DNA of 44,641 nucleotides from SNAP01 sp049671745. GTDB taxonomy: Bacteria > Bacteroidota > Bacteroidia > Bacteroidales > Marinifilaceae. The first letter of the stretch is position 1, and each line of letters begins with the position of its first letter. The position numbers and the translations under genes were made by a program. The notes beneath the pieces are model-generated. The model was given only the letters and a program-made list of their open reading frames with translations, was not told the origin of the DNA and made no database searches. The stretch spans positions 1-44,641 of the forward strand of contig JBATVL010000040.1 in assembly GCA_049671745.1 (NCBI GenBank), given 5' to 3'. Positions 17,283-25,078 of the stretch are shown here, in pieces.

Positions 17283-19646
17283 CTATTTAGGTATATCTAT
17301 ATTAAAAATAGAACCTTTTCCTTTTTTTGAAACTACAAATAAACACCCATTATGCTTATCTATGAATTCTTTACATAAAATTAAACCAAGCCCAGTACCT
17401 GTTTCATTAGCAGTACCTATAGAACTTATTTTCTCATCTATTTTAAAGAGCTTTTGCTGATCCTCTTCTGAAATGCCTACCCCATCATCTTTTATGATTA
17501 TTCTTATATTATTATCTATTTCCTGTAAAGATATTGCAATATTACCTGCTATGGATGTAAATTTAATAGAATTTGACAAGATATTCCTAACAACAGTAGA
17601 CATCATATTCTTATCTAGCATTATCATCAATTTATTTGAAAAATTAAATTCTATATTAATATCCTTTTTTGTGGCCTGCATTTTAAGAAGTTTTATCTCG
17701 TTAGTTACCAATTCTGACAAATCAGCCATAACCGGATTAAACTCTATACCAGACGTTTGAGTCCTTGACCATTCAAGTAAATTTGTTAATAGGCCAAACA
17801 GGTCATTTGAAGATCTACTTAATACAGATAGATATTCTTTCTTTGTTACATCAGTAATATCATCATATTCGTCTATTAGAATATCTAAAAGTCCCATTAA
17901 GCTATTAAATGGATTCTTTAAATCATGTGCTATTATTGAAAAGAAACGATCTTTTGTGGAATTTAATTTAATTAAAATTTTCTCATTCTCTAAGAGCTCA
18001 TTTTGTGTCTTTATTCTTTCCGTTATATATATCATTATTCCCAACATTCCAGCAACATTTTCCTGTTCATCATAAAATAAAGATTTATGAAGATTAACAT
18101 TTCGTATTTCACCATCGGTAGATGATATTTCTGTATCATAAACCTGTGCTCCTCCACTAACAAACAATTCATCATCTGCCCTTTTAAAAACATCTGCCTG
18201 TTCTTTTGAGAACACTTCATATAAACCCTTACCAATAATTTCTTCTTCTTTTTTATTAACAAAAGAACAAAATCTTGCATTACAACCTAGATATATACCT
18301 TTTGAATCCTTATAGAAAACAATTAAAGGTATACTATCTAATAGTGTTTGAAGAAATTTCTGCCTATTCTTTATTTCTGAATCATAATAATTTTGCTCAT
18401 TTAGAAAAATATTAACTTGTTCTGAAAGAGTAATACTTTCCTTAAAAGATAATTTACTTATATCTATCTTCTCTTTATTCTCTATTGAATTTTTTAAACC
18501 TTCATATAAGGATAAAAATACATCATCTAAACGCTTCTTCATAAAAGCAGATAGTATAAAAATAATTATTATTATAACAAACAAAAGAAGAATAGTAAAA
18601 GCAGATCTATTTAATAAATCATCATACAACTGATTTTTGTGTTTTAATATAAGATCATCAATTAAGGAAACATCTGTAAAAGCACCTACAAACCACTCCC
18701 ATTCAGGAATACTTTTCACAAAAGAAAGATCATCTTTATATATATTATACATAGGCTCATACCAAACATAGGATACAAATCCACCTTGCTTCTTTTTTGC
18801 TTGTTTTAATGATTCTTTAAATACGAAAACACCATTAACATCTTGAATATCAACTATATTATCTCCTGCTTTATATTTGTCGGAATGAATAATAAGAGCA
18901 GTACCATCATATTTATTAACAAACACATAACCAAATTCATCATATTTAATGGTAAGTAATTTTTTTATTGCGAGATTTTGAATATCTTTCTCAATATCTT
19001 CTATATAATCTCCTGCTCCTAATACCCAATCATAAAAAGGAAGCTTCTTCAAATAAGCAGTTTTATCATATATAAAAGAATTAACACCCTCGGTTTTGGT
19101 CCATTTATACTTTATAAAGAATTCATCTTTAGTCTTTAATTCTTTAAGAACATCAACAATAGGGAATAAATCAGAATAACATTCTAAACTAGATAAATTA
19201 ATATATTCATATTCAGTATTAATTGGAGAGAGAATTCCTAAACCATCTTTACGAAAGATATAATAATATCCTCTACCATTAAAGAATCTATCTGATCGTA
19301 AGGATGTTCTTATTATATCTTGAAGTTCTGACTTTGACTTAGTATTCTTATATGTATTATAAATATGAACAGATCTATTATATGCAACTTCTACTCTTTC
19401 TTTTATGGAAAGTGTAAATCTTTTTTTCAAATCTGACCTAAGATATTCAATACTAAAGATAGCTGATTCTACCTGATGTTTTACATGATGCTTCTTTTCC
19501 TCTGTTATATCTTTCTTTAATATCTTTGATTCTTTCTTAAAACGAGAGATTTCGGAATAGATAGATAGACTAGCTATTAATATCACAACAGAACATGATA
19601 TCAATAATAAATACTGTCTTACAAAGTCAGATATACTTCTATTCAT
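17283..19646 (-). CDS. Cache-PAS sensor histidine kinase (paralogue of neighbour)
   Basis: 787 aa. It has the same plan as the 904-aa kinase downstream: first helix about 11-31; two-module periplasmic Cache region (RFFNGRGYYYIFRKDG near 120, KKLPFYDWVLGAGDYIED near 200, DEFGYVFVNKYDGT near 236, IPEWEWFVGAFTDVS near 313); second helix about 349-368; one PAS domain (about 430-545); HisKA with H574 in SIIAHDLKNPFNSL; HATPase with RNILSNSIKFT and GTGLGL. The length difference of 117 aa corresponds to one PAS domain missing here. Strong similarity along the whole length indicates tandem duplication. It is probably the first gene of a two-gene operon. The signal and cognate regulator are unknown. 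Confidence 0.9.
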   Translation of the reverse strand: MNRSISDFVRQYLLLISCSVVILIASLSIYSEISRFKKESKILKKDITEEKKHHVKHQVESAIFSIEYLRSDLKKRFTLSIKERVEVAYNRSVHIYNTYKNTKSKSELQDIIRTSLRSDRFFNGRGYYYIFRKDGLGILSPINTEYEYINLSSLECYSDLFPIVDVLKELKTKDEFFIKYKWTKTEGVNSFIYDKTAYLKKLPFYDWVLGAGDYIEDIEKDIQNLAIKKLLTIKYDEFGYVFVNKYDGTALIIHSDKYKAGDNIVDIQDVNGVFVFKESLKQAKKKQGGFVSYVWYEPMYNIYKDDLSFVKSIPEWEWFVGAFTDVSLIDDLILKHKNQLYDDLLNRSAFTILLLFVIIIIIFILSAFMKKRLDDVFLSLYEGLKNSIENKEKIDISKLSFKESITLSEQVNIFLNEQNYYDSEIKNRQKFLQTLLDSIPLIVFYKDSKGIYLGCNARFCSFVNKKEEEIIGKGLYEVFSKEQADVFKRADDELFVSGGAQVYDTEISSTDGEIRNVNLHKSLFYDEQENVAGMLGIMIYITERIKTQNELLENEKILIKLNSTKDRFFSIIAHDLKNPFNSLMGLLDILIDEYDDITDVTKKEYLSVLSRSSNDLFGLLTNLLEWSRTQTSGIEFNPVMADLSELVTNEIKLLKMQATKKDINIEFNFSNKLMIMLDKNMMSTVVRNILSNSIKFTSIAGNIAISLQEIDNNIRIIIKDDGVGISEEDQQKLFKIDEKISSIGTANETGTGLGLILCKEFIDKHNGCLFVVSKKGKGSIFNIDIPK

Positions 19647-19787
19647 ATTTATATAAAATTAAATCAGTTGATTTCTATATTGATGTTGGAGACTCTTAAT
19701 TTTTATTGATAACATATATACAATATCAAACACTCATATAAGTGCACGTAATTATTAATCAACAAGTTGTATCTAAAGATATAATAA

Positions 19788-19821
19788 AAAACAGATTTGA
19801 GTATATACCCAAATCTGTTTT
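19788..19821 (-). terminator. Terminator downstream of OsmC-like gene
   Basis: AAAACAGATTTG (19788-19799) pairs with CAAATCTGTTTT (19810-19821) around a 10-base loop. Read on the minus strand it ends in a T-run, 16 bases past the OsmC-like gene stop. Confidence 0.75.
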
Positions 19822-19836
19822 AATACAATTTTTTAT

Positions 19837-20241
19837 CTACAACATTACTATTTCTGCATTTAAAACAACACCTGCTTGAGTAAATAATACTCCCACAGGA
19901 CAAGTTGATTCAACTAAATCAAGACACTTCTTTACCTTCTCTTCAGAAGCTTCTGTTATAATGTTTAATTTATAATCAACGTGAGAAATGGTCTTTGAAC
20001 CATCTTCCATTCTTGCATCAGCAATAACTTCGAGCTTTTTGAACTCTAGTCTCATCTTTGGTGCTACCATAGCAAAAATTGTTTCTATACATCCAGCTAA
20101 CGACATTACACATAATTCTAGAGCCGAAGTTCCTGAATCTATACCACCTTTAGCCTCTGGTACATCAATAACAATACTGTGATTTCTTTCGTCTTTTACA
20201 ATTCCTTGTAATCCTTCTGTCCAATTTGCAATTGCCTTCAT
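19837..20241 (-). CDS. OsmC family protein
   Basis: About 134 aa OsmC/Ohr-fold protein. Family members detoxify organic hydroperoxides using two cysteines. Here ALELCVMSLAGCIETIF holds candidate Cys residues and ESTCPVGVLF holds the second conserved Cys-Pro motif. The overall pattern (GGIDSGTSALELCVMSLAGC) is closer to the general OsmC group than to Ohr, so substrate is unclear. I chose ATG at 20241 (MKAIANWTEG), the usual family start; an upstream in-frame TTG at 20250 would add three residues. It stands alone between its own terminator and the tRNA region. Confidence 0.88.
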   Translation of the reverse strand: MKAIANWTEGLQGIVKDERNHSIVIDVPEAKGGIDSGTSALELCVMSLAGCIETIFAMVAPKMRLEFKKLEVIADARMEDGSKTISHVDYKLNIITEASEEKVKKCLDLVESTCPVGVLFTQAGVVLNAEIVML

Positions 20242-20250
20242 AATTTTCAA

Positions 20251-20682
20251 TTTTTATATTAATAATTGTACAGATTACAAAAACTGAAAACATGGCAACA
20301 AAACTCAACAGAAGATGTTAAAATTACAGCCTAAATCTTAAAATTCATATGTGGCATCTAATTTTTAACATTCATCAATAGGCTAAGGTAATTATTAAAT
20401 AATAAAATACAAGAAAGTCATGAATATAAATAATCTCATAATATTAAGACTCGAATTAGAAGTTATTACAAAACACAAAACAATGATAGATTGTGATAAT
20501 TAGAGTATGTTTAAAAAAATAATTAAAAATAATTGGGGACACAATTATTTAACTTTTAGACAGTTAAAAAAAGCAGGGCATTTAGTACTGTTTTTTTTCT
20601 AAAAAATGTTTGCAGATTCAATAAAAGCACCTATCTTTGCAGGGCAATCAAACAGAACAACGTTCTAATAAAGATTATTATT
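20251..20682. other. Intergenic region before tRNA genes
   Basis: These 432 bases are AT-rich and have no supported coding frame. The right part carries the tRNA promoter (20609-20639). No tandem repeats, clear hairpins with T-runs, or recognisable non-coding RNA were found in the rest. Confidence 0.6.
20609..20639 (+). promoter_or_regulatory. Promoter of the tRNA-Tyr/tRNA-Gly unit
   Basis: TTTG (20609-20612), a 19-base spacer and TATCTTTG (20632-20639) match the Bacteroidetes housekeeping promoter TTTG-N19-21-TAnnTTTG exactly. Transcription would begin near 20646, about 37 bases before tRNA-Tyr. Confidence 0.85.
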
Positions 20683-20765
20683 GGGGAGATACCAAAGCGG
20701 CCAACTGGGGCAGACTGTAACTCTGCTGACTTATGTCTTCGCAGGTTCGAATCCTGCTCTTCCCA
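20683..20765 (+). tRNA. tRNA-Tyr (GTA)
   Basis: The acceptor arm GGGGAGA pairs with TCTTCCC (one G-T pair). Anticodon stem GCAGA/TCTGC encloses loop CTGTAAC with anticodon GTA at 20717-20719. A long variable arm (class II, TGACTTATGTCTTC) and T-arm GCAGGTTCGAATCCTGC are present. Discriminator A at 20765; CCA is not encoded. Confidence 0.97.
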
Positions 20766-20775
20766 CAGCAAAATT

Positions 20776-20848
20776 GCGAGAATAGCTCAGTTGATAGAGC
20801 ATCAGCCTTCCAAGCTGAGGGTCGCGGGTTTGAGCCCCGTTTCTCGCT
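20776..20848 (+). tRNA. tRNA-Gly (TCC)
   Basis: The acceptor arm GCGAGAA pairs with TTCTCGC. D-arm GCTC/GAGC, anticodon stem TCAGC/GCTGA and loop CTTCCAA give anticodon TCC at 20809-20811. T-arm GCGGG-TTTGAGC-CCCGT. Ten bases after tRNA-Tyr and co-transcribed with it. CCA is not encoded. Confidence 0.97.
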
Positions 20849-20856
20849 CAAATATA

Positions 20857-20885
20857 AGCCTTGAAGTTTACTTCAAGGCTTTTTT
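20857..20885 (+). terminator. Terminator of the tRNA unit
   Basis: AGCCTTGAAG and CTTCAAGGCT form a 10-bp perfect stem with loop TTTA, followed directly by a T-run, 8 bases after tRNA-Gly. Confidence 0.92.
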
Positions 20886-20946
20886 TATGCGCTATAGTCA
20901 GTAAAGATTTGTATTTTTACATTTTAAATAATCAAATATTCTTGCT

Positions 20947-21630
20947 ATGAGAAATCTAGTAGTTATAACAGGCGCAGGCATGAGTGCCGAAAGTGGTATT
21001 AAAACATTCCGAGACCATAATGGTCTATGGGAAGAACACAATGTAGAAGATGTCGCTACACCAGAGGGATGGAAACGTAATCCTGAATTAGTAAACAAGT
21101 TCTACAATGAAAGACGCAAACAATTACTAGAATGTAACCCCAACTTAGGGCATAAACTCATCGCAGAATTAGAAGAAAACTTCAACGTAAACATCATCAC
21201 CCAAAATATAGATAATCTTCACGAAAGAGCAGGAAGTACAAATGTCCTACATCTGCATGGAGAACTAAATAAAGTACGTTCTAGTATAGACGAAAATGAC
21301 ATAATGAAACTTACTGGATGGGAACTTAAAATAGGAGATAAATGCAAAAGAGGTTCACAACTACGTCCACATATAGTATGGTTTGGAGAAACTGTACCTG
21401 AGATAGATAATGCTGTTCCACTTGTAATGAATGCAGATATTATTATTATCGTAGGAACGTCTATGGCAGTATATCCAGCAGCAGGATTAGTAAATTACTC
21501 AAGCTACAATTGTCCAATATTCTTAATAGACCCAAACATTCCTGATAAGTATATCAAGAACGTAAGTTATATTCAAAAGGGTGCAAGCGAAGGTATTAAA
21601 GAACTAAAAGAAAAATTAGCATATATATAA
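20947..21630 (+). CDS. Sirtuin-family NAD-dependent protein deacylase (CobB-like)
   Basis: 227 aa Sir2-family enzyme that removes acyl groups from lysines using NAD. NAD-binding GAGMSAESGIKTFRD is at residues 9-23, TQNIDNLHERAG at 86-97 and catalytic His H105 in HLHGEL. A Y53-x-x-R56 pair (FYNERR) matches the class III signature that binds succinyl or malonyl groups, so desuccinylase-type activity is possible. The region that normally holds four zinc-binding Cys (after HLHG) has only one Cys, so the zinc knuckle seems absent; related Bacteroidales proteins appear to share this. It lies between the tRNA terminator and mnmE. Confidence 0.92.
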   Translation: MRNLVVITGAGMSAESGIKTFRDHNGLWEEHNVEDVATPEGWKRNPELVNKFYNERRKQLLECNPNLGHKLIAELEENFNVNIITQNIDNLHERAGSTNVLHLHGELNKVRSSIDENDIMKLTGWELKIGDKCKRGSQLRPHIVWFGETVPEIDNAVPLVMNADIIIIVGTSMAVYPAAGLVNYSSYNCPIFLIDPNIPDKYIKNVSYIQKGASEGIKELKEKLAYI

Positions 21631-21653
21631 AGTAACAGATTATTCTCTTTTAT

Positions 21654-21661
21654 TATATTTG
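21654..21661 (+). promoter_or_regulatory. -7 box TATATTTG upstream of mnmE
   Basis: TATATTTG matches TAnnTTTG, 22 bases before the mnmE ATG. No convincing -33 element is seen. Confidence 0.45.
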
Positions 21662-21683
21662 CAGCACAATTAAAACAAGAACA

Positions 21684-23078
21684 ATGATAGATCAATCTAC
21701 AATATGCGCCATAGCAACAGCCCCAGGAAGTGGAGCCATTGCAATTATTCGTCTTTCGGGTAAAGATTCAATTAGTATTATAGAGTCAGTATTCCACTCT
21801 CCTACTAATAAGATACTATCAAAGCAAAAAGGCAATACTGTTCATTTTGGACATATAACAGATGGTGAAGAATTAATAGATGAGGTTCTTGTTTCACTAT
21901 TTAGAGATCCATATTCTTATACTGGTGAAGATTCTATAGAGGTAAGCTGTCACGCTGCATCATATATACAACAACGACTTCTTAAATTATTTATTGATAA
22001 AGGTGCACGACTTGCTAATCCCGGAGAATTCACACAAAGAGCATTCTTAAACGGTAAAATGGACTTATCTCAAGCAGAAGCTGTAGCCGATTTAATAGCC
22101 TCATCCTCAGCAGCTGCTCATAAGCTAGCTATACATCAAATGCGTGGAGGTTTTTCAAAAGAATTAAAAAAATTAAGAGACCAATTATTACATATCACAA
22201 CTCTTGTTGAACTTGAACTAGACTTCTCAGAAGAAGATGTAGAGTTTGCAGACAGAGTGCAATTAATGGATTTAGCAGTAGGAATAAAAGAACTTATAGA
22301 AGGTCTTGTTGGATCTTTCTCTCTTGGAAATGCAATTAAAAATGGTATACCAGTAGCAATCGTTGGTAATCCTAATGTTGGTAAATCTACTTTATTAAAT
22401 GCACTATTACGCGATGAAAAAGCCATTGTAAGCGAAATAGAAGGAACAACTCGTGACGCTATAGAAGACACAATAAATCTTCAAGGAGTTACTTTTAGAT
22501 TTATAGATACTGCTGGAATAAGAAAAACAGAAGATATAGTAGAGAATCTAGGTATAGAACGTACTTTTAATAAGATCAAGAAAGCAAGTGTAGTACTACT
22601 TCTTGTTGATGCAGAGAAAGATATAAATATTCTAAAAGAATCTATTTCTAAAATTAATGAAAGAATTGATAGCGATAATCAAAAATTTATTGTTGTAATA
22701 AACAAAATTGACAAGATAAATAATATTGATTCTTTAGTTAAAAATCTTTCTTCTGAAGAAACTGATTTAATAATTCCTATTTCAGCTAAGAATAACGATA
22801 ATACAGAGATACTAGTAAATGAATTAGTTAGCACTGTTAATTTAGATCAACTAAACCAAACTGATATTATTGTAACTAATGCTCGTCATTATGAAGCTCT
22901 TTGCCATGCTAATGAATCTATAGAACGAGTTGTAAATGGATTAGAAATGAATATAAGTGGCGATTTCCTTTCTCAGGATATACGTGAAGTTCTTCACTAT
23001 TTAGGAAGCATTACTGGTGATATTAGTACTGACGAAGTATTAGGAAACATCTTTAAGAATTTTTGTATAGGAAAATAA
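21684..23078 (+). CDS. mnmE: tRNA modification GTPase MnmE
   Basis: 464 aa. Works with MnmG to install the aminomethyl-type modification at C5 of wobble uridine 34 in certain tRNAs. The N-terminal folate-binding domain (TICAIATAPGSGAIAIIRLS) is followed by a helical domain interrupted by a G domain: P-loop GNPNVGKS (228-235), switch region EGTTRDAIED, DTAGIR, and NKID. The C-terminal FCIGK, with its conserved Cys at 461, is intact. Length is standard, and the gene ends in a strong terminator shared with the convergent downstream locus. Confidence 0.97.
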   Translation: MIDQSTICAIATAPGSGAIAIIRLSGKDSISIIESVFHSPTNKILSKQKGNTVHFGHITDGEELIDEVLVSLFRDPYSYTGEDSIEVSCHAASYIQQRLLKLFIDKGARLANPGEFTQRAFLNGKMDLSQAEAVADLIASSSAAAHKLAIHQMRGGFSKELKKLRDQLLHITTLVELELDFSEEDVEFADRVQLMDLAVGIKELIEGLVGSFSLGNAIKNGIPVAIVGNPNVGKSTLLNALLRDEKAIVSEIEGTTRDAIEDTINLQGVTFRFIDTAGIRKTEDIVENLGIERTFNKIKKASVVLLLVDAEKDINILKESISKINERIDSDNQKFIVVINKIDKINNIDSLVKNLSSEETDLIIPISAKNNDNTEILVNELVSTVNLDQLNQTDIIVTNARHYEALCHANESIERVVNGLEMNISGDFLSQDIREVLHYLGSITGDISTDEVLGNIFKNFCIGK

Positions 23079-23102
23079 ACCTTGCATATAAATAATAATA
23101 AA

Positions 23103-23138
23103 AAGGACTTAGCTTAACTAGCTAAGTCCTTTTTTTTA
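23103..23138. terminator. Terminator between mnmE and convergent secreted gene remnant
   Basis: AAGGACTTAGCT (23103-23114) pairs with AGCTAAGTCCTT (23120-23131) around TAACT, followed by a T-run on the plus strand and an A-run on the other side, so it may work in both directions. The minus-strand gene's stop codon (23114-23116) sits in the stem and loop. Confidence 0.9.
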
Positions 23139-24211
23139 ACAGAAGATATTATCCACTTATCATTTTCTTTGTAAGCATTTACAATGTAGGTCTTATTTTC
23201 GAATTTAAGATTAAGTTTTAAATGATCATCTTTTAGATGATATCTCTTAAATTCTAGACCATCTTCTAATTCCATATTATTTATATTATAAATATTCATT
23301 AACATCTTATCAATAAAAATAAGTGGTCGTTTATATAACTTCATTCCAACTGTATCAATGACTCTGCTATAATGATTATATGTATGCACAAAAAAAGGTG
23401 AACTACTAACAATTTCAAAAAAAACCATTCGCTTTTTTCTCACTTCACATTCCGAAGGAAACACTGGTAGTGGTGGCCCCAAATCATCTATAGCTTTAAA
23501 ATGAAAAACCGTAGATTGTTTATTTAACTCACACCATTTATACGATACCATAAGATAATGAATTAAGATATTCAACTCTGCAGTATTAAACCTATTTAAT
23601 GAAAGTTTAAGTGGTTCTTTCTTGCCATTATAAAAAATATCAACAACGAATTAATTTATAAAATACTTTTTAAGTAGAGAAACTTTAACATCTATTTTCT
23701 CTTTTGAGAGATTCCCCTTATAATAACCAATATAATCTGTTCTTCGTTTACCATTATAGTGACACAATCCATCTTTAAATATACAGATCTCATAAGAATG
23801 AGATTCATAACTTCCTAAAAATATTGAATCAAAACATAAATTATTTTTAGTAGTCACTTTTGAAAATTTGTGTTTACCTTTGAGAAATAGTGGAGTTTTA
23901 AATTCGATATTTAATGTATCTTCAATAATATTATACCTAACGAACTTCTTCTAATTATTATTTTTATCCCTTTCTTTATAATATATAATTTTATTACCTT
24001 CTGAAAAGACAGTTTTAAAATCTAGTAAAAATAGAGAAACAGAGCTATCACTAAAAGAAATATAAGGCTCCATATTAAAAGGATCACATCTCTTAACACA
24101 AGAAGACCAATCGCCTACTAATTTTTTATCTAGTTGTTTTTGCGCTTTTACATTACTGATATTAATAAATACATTAAAAAAAACAAAAGAAAATATTGTT
24201 ATATACCTCAT
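23114..24211 (-). pseudogene. Secreted protein gene with two in-frame stop codons
   Basis: One continuous minus-strand frame runs from ATG 24211 to the stop at 23114-23116, about 365 codons, broken only by TAG at 23951-23953 and TAA at 23651-23653. The N-terminus MRYITIFSFVFFNVFINISN followed by VKAQ is a signal peptide. The three open pieces (about 86, 99 and 178 codons) join without any frame change; the first linker reads KKFVRYNIIEDTLNIEF and the second FVVDIFYNGKKEPLK. In AT-rich DNA only two stops in some 365 codons is far from random, so this is a former gene inactivated by substitutions, or one that needs readthrough. No family was recognised. TTG 23575 and GTG 23857 could be read as internal starts but are unlikely. 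It follows the microsatellite-containing gene by 36 bases. Confidence 0.75.
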
Positions 24212-24247
24212 TACACAAGAATTAATTAGTATGATCAATGATTATTT

Positions 24248-24855
24248 TTACCATTCCTTATTAAAGCCCATTTGAATATATCCCTTATCTCTTCGGGTTA
24301 TATCTTTTTGTTTGAACACTATAAAAATTTCATAAGCATCCTCAACAGTATTAACTCCAATAGAGAAACTCTCTCGTCCCCATTTATACAATACAATACA
24401 ATACAATACAATACAATACAATACAATACCTCCCTTCATAGTAAAAACGCCAGGTTTTATCTGAACTCCATCAAATTCTTTTCCTTTTATTTTTGTGAAA
24501 TAATCTAGTTTGCCGCTTTTTTTTGTATCTGTTAATATATATGTCTTGATTTGACTTGCAGAGGTAAGCCTAATATTAGACTGGCTCTTCTTATCAAGTT
24601 TCTCTCTTTTAATTAGAGACAAAAGAGCTTTATCTTTATTTGAAATGATCTTAAAATCTTTATAATTAAATTTCAATACGTCATTTTTTATATATGCACT
24701 AGAATCATACCTTTCTCTCAAAATATAATTAACTCTATTTTCAATGATATCACCACTCAATTCACAAGGGAAAGTGGATATCCATTATTATCCGTTTGCA
24801 CAAAAGCATTTCCGAATAATAGAATTATTAAAATAAGAATGGTAAGTTTTTTCAT
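24248..24855 (-). pseudogene. Secreted protein gene with frame break and coding microsatellite
   Basis: ATG 24855 opens a 32-codon frame encoding a signal peptide (MKKLTILILIILLFGNAFVQ) that stops at TGA 24757-24759. The likely continuation (CELSGDIIENRVNYILRERY, about 170 aa) is in the -1 frame and ends at 24248. No slippery heptamer lies at the junction, so a single-base indel is the simple explanation. Inside the body, eight ATACA units (24386-24429) encode repeated IVLYC residues; sequence on both sides (KPGVFTMKGG before, SIGVNTVEDAYEIFIVFKQK after) reads sensibly in the present frame. Function is unknown. A possible -7 box, TATATTTG, lies upstream on the minus strand (24930-24937). Confidence 0.7.
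24386..24429. repeat. Pentanucleotide microsatellite (ATACA)8 plus ATAC
   Basis: Eight perfect ATACA units plus a partial ninth, inside the minus-strand secreted gene, where it reads as TGTAT repeats. Five-base units change the reading frame unless the copy number changes by three, the classical structure of slipped-strand phase variation. It is the only such perfect tract I found in the window. Confidence 0.95.
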
Positions 24856-24929
24856 AGCCATTTATCTTTGTTTTTATATTAAAAATATGTGTTAATGTAT
24901 ATCAAAACTAATATTGCACCACGTGTTTA

Positions 24930-24937
24930 CAAATATA
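24930..24937 (-). promoter_or_regulatory. -7 box TATATTTG upstream of secreted gene pair
   Basis: On the minus strand TATATTTG fits the Bacteroidetes -7 consensus about 75 bases before ATG 24855. A -33 TTTG at the right distance is missing, so this is tentative. Confidence 0.35.
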
Positions 24938-25025
24938 TTAACTTTACAAAAGATATCTTAATATACGCAATCTATTTGAGAGGCTCTAATGTCAAACAAT
25001 ATTTTCAAAAAAAACATAAAAGAGA

Positions 25026-25053
25026 AGCTCGTAAGATTAATTTCTTACGAGCT
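25026..25053 (-). terminator. Terminator of the MscS gene
   Basis: AGCTCGTAAGA (25026-25036) pairs perfectly with TCTTACGAGCT (25043-25053) around TTAATT. On the minus strand it is followed by a T-rich stretch. It lies 26 bases past the mscS-like stop. Confidence 0.85.
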
Positions 25054-25078
25054 ACTTTATATTAAAATATTACTTATA

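Noticed and set aside
23114..24211. Alternative genetic code or general stop-codon readthrough explaining the two internal stops
   Set aside because: All other genes in the window end normally at TAA, TAG or TGA, and the two internal stops are different codons (TAG and TAA).
24386..24429. The tandem tract as a CRISPR-like array
   Set aside because: Units are 5 bases with no spacers, so it is a microsatellite. No CRISPR array or cas gene is present in the window.
24272..24508. Plus-strand open frame across the ATACA repeat (repeating NTIQY residues)
   Set aside because: It is an antisense reading of the microsatellite; it has no start context, homology-like content or neighbours to support it.
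24757..24790. Programmed frameshift at the signal-peptide junction
   Set aside because: No X_XXY_YYZ heptamer is in phase there; an indel is simpler.
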